This document shows positions 4,769 to 8,088 of a DNA stretch of 8,088 nucleotides, piece after piece. The notes beneath the pieces are model-generated. The model worked only from the letters and a program-made list of their open reading frames with translations, searched no databases and was not told the DNA's origin. Position 1 is the stretch's first letter. Each line of letters starts with the position of its first letter. Source of the stretch: Candidatus Saccharimonadales bacterium (GTDB lineage Bacteria > Patescibacteriota > Saccharimonadia > Saccharimonadales > Saccharimonadaceae); assembly GCA_030145955.1 (NCBI GenBank), contig JASLCR010000025.1:1-8088 (forward strand), read 5' to 3'. Both the position numbers and the translations under genes were made by a program.

Positions 4769-6961
4769 ATGTTTAGGGTATTTGGGGGACTATTTGCTTC
4801 ATTTTTTCTTTGTATAATGTTTGCTACTTCGTCCGTTTATGCCGCTCCAACACCTGATAATTGCTTCGCACTTGATACCGCATCGGGCACGATTACTGAC
4901 TACTATGATAATGAGGATGGTGATCCAGGAAATCCTCCTTGTTCTCGTGCTGTAGAAATACCGGCAAGCATAAATGGTATTACGGTGGTAAATATTGGCG
5001 ATAGGGCGTTCTGGGACAACCACCTTACTTCGGTAACTATTCCAAGCTCGGTAACAAGTATCGGAGAGGCTGCTTTTTACGATAATAAAATTACTTCGGT
5101 AACTATTCCAAGCTCAGTGACAAGTATCGGCGGTTTAGCGTTTATTAGAAACCACCTTACCTCGGTGGTGATTCCAAGCTCTGTGACGAGCGTGGGTGAG
5201 AATGCATTTCAAGGTAATCGCCTTACTTCGGTAACGATCCCAAATTCAATAACAAGTATTGCAGCTGGGGTATTTTCGAGTAATAATCTTACTTCGGTAA
5301 CTATTCCAAGCTCAGTGACGAGTATTGGCGAGGGAGCATTCAGCAGAAATAAACTCACTTCGCTTACTATTCCGAATTCTGTATCAAGTATCGGGGACTA
5401 CGCGTTTAATAGCAACAGATTTACCTCAGTTACTATTGAAGGAAACCCCTTAAGTGTTGGCAGTAGAATACTTTCCGGCAGTTCAATAGAAACAATTTCA
5501 TACAATGGCGTTCTGTACACATCAGCTACCCTTAACAATGAAGCTTGTTTTGTGTTTAGTACTGGCTCAGGGGAGATTACTGACTTTCGTCAAGCAGATC
5601 TAGCTCTTATTAAGAGTGATGGCCAAGCTTGCCTCAACAAGAATGTGACTATCCCGGCAAGTATCGGGGGTGTAAACGTAAATAGCATAGGGGATTATGC
5701 ATTTAGTGGCAGTCGGCTTACCTCAGCTACAATTCCAAATTCGGTTACAGGTATTGGTGATGGCGCATTCTCTGAAACTGGTCTAACCTCCGTTACTATC
5801 CCAGACTCAGTTAATGACATAGGCAGCTATGCTTTTTTCCATAATCAGCTCACCTCTGTTAGTATCCCAAATTCATTAACAGATATTAAAGAAGGGGTGT
5901 TTATGTTTAATAGGATTGTTAGTGCTAATCTCCCTTCTTCTGTTAGTTCGGTCGATACTCTTGCCTTTGCGGCCCAGAACCAATGGGGCGGGGAAGCGGA
6001 TGATTACCGTCTAGAAAATCCTGATCGAAGTATTTATAGCGATGATTTGTCGGTTGTTCAAACCGTACTCGATAACATGTGGTATGCTCGCCTATATACA
6101 GGTGACGGGATAAACTCCAGCAGTCTGCAAGATGGTATTTTGAGTGAACGGTATTGGACTGGTGATGTTAATCAAAACAACAATCAGCGCGACCCTACCG
6201 GTGGTCACCTTATTAACCCTGCCTCTGTTACTATTCGTTACCAAGATGAGCAAGGACATCAGCTGCGGGCGCCTGTTACTTATACAGGAGTTCGCTCAAC
6301 TGACGGCGCATATTTAACTAACTACTCCATTACGGCATCTGGGGTGATGGCGCCACTGGATCCTTATAACCCAACTTCCGAAGAAGCAGCTGAACTTACC
6401 GCTGGCTTTGCCCAATACTATCGCTCTGGTCAAGCCAAGACTTTTAGTGCACCCGCCACCGCTGGCTACATTACACCGGCCGCTAAAACCATCACCTTCG
6501 CTCCTGGCGAGAATATCCTAACCTTTGTCTATAAGGCAACAGCTAATACACCAACAGTTTCGGTAGATGGCGATAAAGCCATCACGAAAACACCGACCAT
6601 TCCGTCACGGCCAACCTTTAGCGGTATTGCCACGCCGGGTGCAACTGTGGTTGTTACCGTTCACTCGGACCCGATCGTTTGTACGACAACCGTAAAGGTT
6701 GATGGTACTTGGAGCTGTACGCTTCCTGAGAACCTTCCCGCTGGCAATCACACCGTTTACGTTAAAGTGACTAATCCTGATAGTACTGTGCAGAACCTGG
6801 GGCCGTATAGTGTAGTCGTCAAGCCTGGCGGTGGAGCGACTATTTTGGCGCCAGATAGTGGGGTGAGGCAGCCTGCTCGGATACAGCTGTGGCTGATACC
6901 ATTAGTGTTCGTGATAGTTCTTGTTATGGGTCGGTATTTTACCCGGCACGTTAAGGGATAG
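4769..6961 (+). CDS. Secreted BspA-type leucine-rich-repeat surface protein with C-terminal anchor
   Basis: A 730-residue exported, cell-surface protein, probably an adhesin. Order of parts: signal peptide 1-25 (basic FRVFGG, hydrophobic 8-19, likely cut after VYA); a cap with C32 and C58; LRR array 1 at about 61-239, 22-residue units of the form LTSVTIPSSVTSIGEAAFxxNx; a second cap with C260 and C288; LRR array 2 at about 292-400; an unrecognised linker at 401-484; a MucBP-like segment at about 485-592 (VTIRYQDEQGHQL to ITFAPGENILTFVYKA); an Ig-like domain at about 594-686 (WSCTLPENLPAGNHTVYV); then LAPDSG at 693-698, a membrane segment at about 706-721 and a basic tail. The last three together look like a sortase-type sorting signal with APDSG in place of LPxTG. 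The start is leaderless. The partner on a host cell is unknown; adhesion is inferred from the domains. Confidence 0.9.
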   Translation: MFRVFGGLFASFFLCIMFATSSVYAAPTPDNCFALDTASGTITDYYDNEDGDPGNPPCSRAVEIPASINGITVVNIGDRAFWDNHLTSVTIPSSVTSIGEAAFYDNKITSVTIPSSVTSIGGLAFIRNHLTSVVIPSSVTSVGENAFQGNRLTSVTIPNSITSIAAGVFSSNNLTSVTIPSSVTSIGEGAFSRNKLTSLTIPNSVSSIGDYAFNSNRFTSVTIEGNPLSVGSRILSGSSIETISYNGVLYTSATLNNEACFVFSTGSGEITDFRQADLALIKSDGQACLNKNVTIPASIGGVNVNSIGDYAFSGSRLTSATIPNSVTGIGDGAFSETGLTSVTIPDSVNDIGSYAFFHNQLTSVSIPNSLTDIKEGVFMFNRIVSANLPSSVSSVDTLAFAAQNQWGGEADDYRLENPDRSIYSDDLSVVQTVLDNMWYARLYTGDGINSSSLQDGILSERYWTGDVNQNNNQRDPTGGHLINPASVTIRYQDEQGHQLRAPVTYTGVRSTDGAYLTNYSITASGVMAPLDPYNPTSEEAAELTAGFAQYYRSGQAKTFSAPATAGYITPAAKTITFAPGENILTFVYKATANTPTVSVDGDKAITKTPTIPSRPTFSGIATPGATVVVTVHSDPIVCTTTVKVDGTWSCTLPENLPAGNHTVYVKVTNPDSTVQNLGPYSVVVKPGGGATILAPDSGVRQPARIQLWLIPLVFVIVLVMGRYFTRHVKG
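4949..5485 (+). repeat. LRR array 1: 66-bp tandem coding repeats
   Basis: Units begin at 5024, 5090, 5156, 5222, 5288, 5354 and 5420, exactly 66 bp (22 codons) apart, preceded by one divergent unit from the cap. The first 40 or so bases of the units at 5024, 5090 and 5288 differ at only a few sites, whereas the second half of each unit varies. Such near-identity suggests recent duplication or gene conversion. Confidence 0.9.
5642..5968 (+). repeat. LRR array 2: 66-bp coding repeats, more diverged
   Basis: Units start at 5717, 5783, 5849 and 5915, again 66 bp apart, after an entry unit from about 5642 (VTIPASIGGVNVNSIGDYAF). Protein similarity to array 1 is clear, but the codons are more diverged than those of array 1 are from one another. 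The last unit (IVSANLPSSVSSVDTLAF) is degenerate and seems to close the solenoid. Confidence 0.85.
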
Positions 6962-6966
6962 GTTGA

Positions 6967-6995
6967 TTGACTCTTGAGGCGAAATACTGTACAAT
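6967..6995 (+). promoter_or_regulatory. Sigma70-like promoter of rpsP
   Basis: TTGACT (6967-6972), a 17-bp spacer and TACAAT (6990-6995). Transcription should start near 7002 and give a leader of about 50 nt, with AAGGAAG (7035-7041) about 10 nt before the ATG. The promoter starts 5 bp after the LRR gene stop; no terminator is visible between them, so readthrough from the LRR gene is possible. Confidence 0.75.
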
Positions 6996-7051
6996 TGTTT
7001 AGAATAACGAGTTAGTAACGCTAAATTATAAGAAAAGGAAGTTAATTTTTT

Positions 7052-7426
7052 ATGCTCGCAATCCGTCTTCAGCGCGTAGGCCGCAAGGCATACCCAGTCT
7101 ACCGTATCGCTGTACAAGAGGCACAGCGTCACCCATCTAGTGGTCGTGTTGTTGCCTATGTTGGTACATACAACCCGCACACGAAAGCGGTGAACGTGCA
7201 AGTAGACGCTGCACAAAAGTATCTTGATAACGGGGCACAGCCAACACCGCGTGTGGTAAAGCTCCTCAAGCAAGAAGGCGTTAAACTTCCAAAGTGGGTA
7301 AAAGAGCCAGTTGCTGACAAGCAGAAGTCTGTAAAAAACGCCGAGAAGCTTCGCAAGAACCAGCCAAAAGAAGAGGCTGTAGAAGTCGAAGAAGCTCCAG
7401 CTGAAGAAGCGGCAACAGAAGAGTAA
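7052..7426 (+). CDS. rpsP: 30S ribosomal protein S16 (bS16) with acidic tail
   Basis: Small-subunit assembly protein that binds 16S rRNA. The start MLAIRLQRVGRKAYPVYRIAVQE (in part at 1-20) and the YVGTYNP block (36-42) are typical of bS16; the fold is complete by about residue 83 (LPKWVKEP). The protein is 124 residues long against roughly 80-90 in many bacteria. The extra part is a Lys-rich stretch at 84-106 followed by a Glu/Ala-rich acidic tail (EEAVEVEEAPAEEAATEE, 107-124). Tails of this kind occur in some S16 proteins, but their role is not established. The start is supported by AAGGAAG at 7035-7041, a slightly long spacing. It has its own promoter and an intrinsic terminator, so it appears monocistronic. 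Confidence 0.97.
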   Translation: MLAIRLQRVGRKAYPVYRIAVQEAQRHPSSGRVVAYVGTYNPHTKAVNVQVDAAQKYLDNGAQPTPRVVKLLKQEGVKLPKWVKEPVADKQKSVKNAEKLRKNQPKEEAVEVEEAPAEEAATEE

Positions 7427-7447
7427 ATCTCGATACTATATAAATAC

Positions 7448-7483
7448 AAATCACCCGCCAGTCACGGTGGGTGATTTTGTTTT
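7448..7483 (+). terminator. Rho-independent terminator after rpsP
   Basis: AAATCACCC (7448-7456) pairs with GGGTGATTT (7469-7477). The stem extends inward through a G-U pair and two C-G pairs to a 6-nt loop (7460-7465), 12 pairs in all. It is followed by TTTTGTTTTG, a broken T tract. It lies 21 nt past the rpsP stop and should end that transcript before khpA. Confidence 0.9.
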
Positions 7484-7514
7484 GCGCACTTCTCACACTA
7501 GGTAAGCATTTGCA

Positions 7515-7523
7515 TGATACAAT
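7515..7523 (+). promoter_or_regulatory. Extended -10 promoter of khpA
   Basis: TGA-TACAAT (TG at 7515-7516, hexamer 7518-7523) is an extended -10. I see no convincing -35 hexamer at 16-18 bp. The start would be near 7530, leaving a leader of about 44 nt. It lies just after the rpsP terminator, as expected if khpA is transcribed on its own. Confidence 0.5.
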
Positions 7524-7563
7524 AGGGCTACGACATAAATAGGGCAGAGTCCGAATAATACCG

Positions 7564-7569
7564 AGGAGG
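7564..7569 (+). promoter_or_regulatory. Strong, closely spaced Shine-Dalgarno of khpA
   Basis: AGGAGG, a full anti-16S match, lies 4 nt before the ATG at 7574 and is extended by GG. The spacing is tighter than ideal, though it decides the start, because no other in-frame ATG is near. Confidence 0.75.
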
Positions 7570-7573
7570 GGAA

Positions 7574-8005
7574 ATGTCTACTATAGACCAGCAATTTATC
7601 GAATATATCGTAAAGTCGCTTGTGGGGAATCCAGATGATGTAGTTGTTGAGCGCATTATTGATGAAAAAGGTGTACTGCTTACTCTCACGGTCAATCCTG
7701 ATGATCTTGGTCGTGTAATCGGCAAACGTGGTGCTACGGCACAAAGTCTTCGTACGCTGCTTCGCGCGCTTGGTACAAAGAATGATGCACGCTACAACCT
7801 CAAAATCGTCAATAATGATAACGACCGCGAAAACTATACTAGCTCATCAGATGAGTCTGCAAGCCAGCCTGTGGATGAAGTAACTACCGATGTAACAGAG
7901 GTAGAAGAAACTGAATCTGTGGAAAACATAAGCGAGAACGAAGAGTCAGATTACGCGAAAAAGTCTCGAAAAGAGCTTGCCGATCTCGACGATCTTGATA
8001 TATAA
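7574..8005 (+). CDS. khpA: KhpA-type KH-domain RNA-binding protein with acidic tail
   Basis: Small RNA-binding protein; KhpA proteins bind RNA, often with KhpB/Jag, and affect cell-division and translation-related transcripts in Gram-positive bacteria. Residues 1-80 give the complete KhpA fold: an N-terminal helix (DQQFIEYIVKSLV, 5-17), a strand pair, then the KH core with its GxxG loop as GKRG at 50-53 in LGRVIGKRGATAQSLRTLLR (45-64). Usual KhpA length is about 75-80; here 143. Residues 81-143 are an added, probably disordered tail rich in Glu, Asp and Ser, with a short basic patch (KKSRK, 129-133) before the acidic end. A KhpA gene next to rpsP is a widespread bacterial arrangement, supporting the call. 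Unlike the usual cotranscription, a terminator and a new promoter separate them here. Confidence 0.93.
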   Translation: MSTIDQQFIEYIVKSLVGNPDDVVVERIIDEKGVLLTLTVNPDDLGRVIGKRGATAQSLRTLLRALGTKNDARYNLKIVNNDNDRENYTSSSDESASQPVDEVTTDVTEVEETESVENISENEESDYAKKSRKELADLDDLDI

Positions 8006-8012
8006 TTAGCAT

Positions 8013-8037
8013 TAGTTCTGGACAACTGCGAGAACTA
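8013..8037. repeat. Small inverted repeat after khpA
   Basis: TAGTTCT (8013-8019) is complementary to AGAACTA (8031-8037), a 7-bp stem with an 11-nt loop, 8 nt past the khpA stop. No T tract follows on either strand, so a terminator is not supported. The rest of 8006-8088 shows no gene I can identify; an ATG at the very edge (8086) might begin the next gene but cannot be judged. Confidence 0.35.
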
Positions 8038-8088
8038 CCAAAAGCTCTATGCGAGCAACCCTTTTATAAGAGTTGAGAGCCTTATATG

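Noticed and set aside
4949..5485. CRISPR-like or non-coding satellite reading of the 66-bp tandem repeats
   Set aside because: The units keep one open frame, vary at codon positions in an LRR pattern and have no spacers, so they are coding repeats.
7156..7449. Minus-strand open frame opposite rpsP, rich in Ser and Ala
   Set aside because: Its composition is the antisense of the Glu/Ala tail of S16, and it runs through the terminator stem; no independent support.
8013..8037. Terminator after khpA
   Set aside because: The 7-bp inverted repeat has no T tract on either strand, so only an inverted repeat is reported.
8065..8088. TATAAG box before an ATG at the window edge as a start of the next gene
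   Set aside because: No -35 partner at 17 bp, no Shine-Dalgarno, and only the start codon is visible.

Overview
The window is a compact block of bacterial housekeeping genes from what looks like a member of the Patescibacteria (CPR), most likely Candidatus Saccharibacteria (TM7). The assignment is inference. It rests on small, slightly divergent core proteins (a 49-residue bL32 without zinc cysteines, S16 and a KhpA-type KH protein with long acidic tails), near-absent intergenic DNA, the standard genetic code, several genes that appear leaderless, and a large cell-surface leucine-rich-repeat protein of the kind I associate with episymbiotic Saccharibacteria. No phylogenetic calculation was possible.

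Layout. 83-2503 (+) is leuS (leucyl-tRNA synthetase). 2504-2752 (-) is a small single-pass membrane protein of unknown function that meets leuS stop-to-stop with no bases between. A 121-bp divergent region (2753-2873) carries two back-to-back sigma70-like promoters. From it runs a four-gene unit on +: rpmF (bL32, 2874-3023), nusB (3079-3537), a Nudix hydrolase (3515-4012) and rnc (RNase III, 4013-4732). The last three overlap or abut. Then comes a 730-residue surface protein (4769-6961) with signal peptide, two BspA-type LRR arrays, MucBP-like and Ig-like regions and a C-terminal anchor. It is followed by rpsP (S16, 7052-7426) with its own promoter and a clear intrinsic terminator, and by khpA (KH-domain RNA-binding protein, 7574-8005). 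The last 83 bases hold only a small inverted repeat. There are no tRNA or rRNA genes, CRISPR arrays or insertion sequences, and no stretch over 300 bases lacks a gene.

How it fits together. Most genes serve translation and RNA metabolism: charging of tRNA-Leu, two ribosomal proteins, antitermination of rRNA transcription (NusB), rRNA and dsRNA processing (RNase III), a nucleotide or RNA-cap type Nudix enzyme, and a small RNA-binding protein. The surface protein is the accessory gene in this setting and a plausible adhesin towards a host cell.

The most notable regulatory pattern is a clean split in start types. The three genes with no Shine-Dalgarno (leuS, the small membrane protein, the LRR protein) have a -10 box placed so that transcription should begin 0-3 nt before the ATG, i.e. 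leaderless mRNAs. Genes with purine-rich Shine-Dalgarno sequences either have predicted leaders of about 36-50 nt or sit inside the operon.
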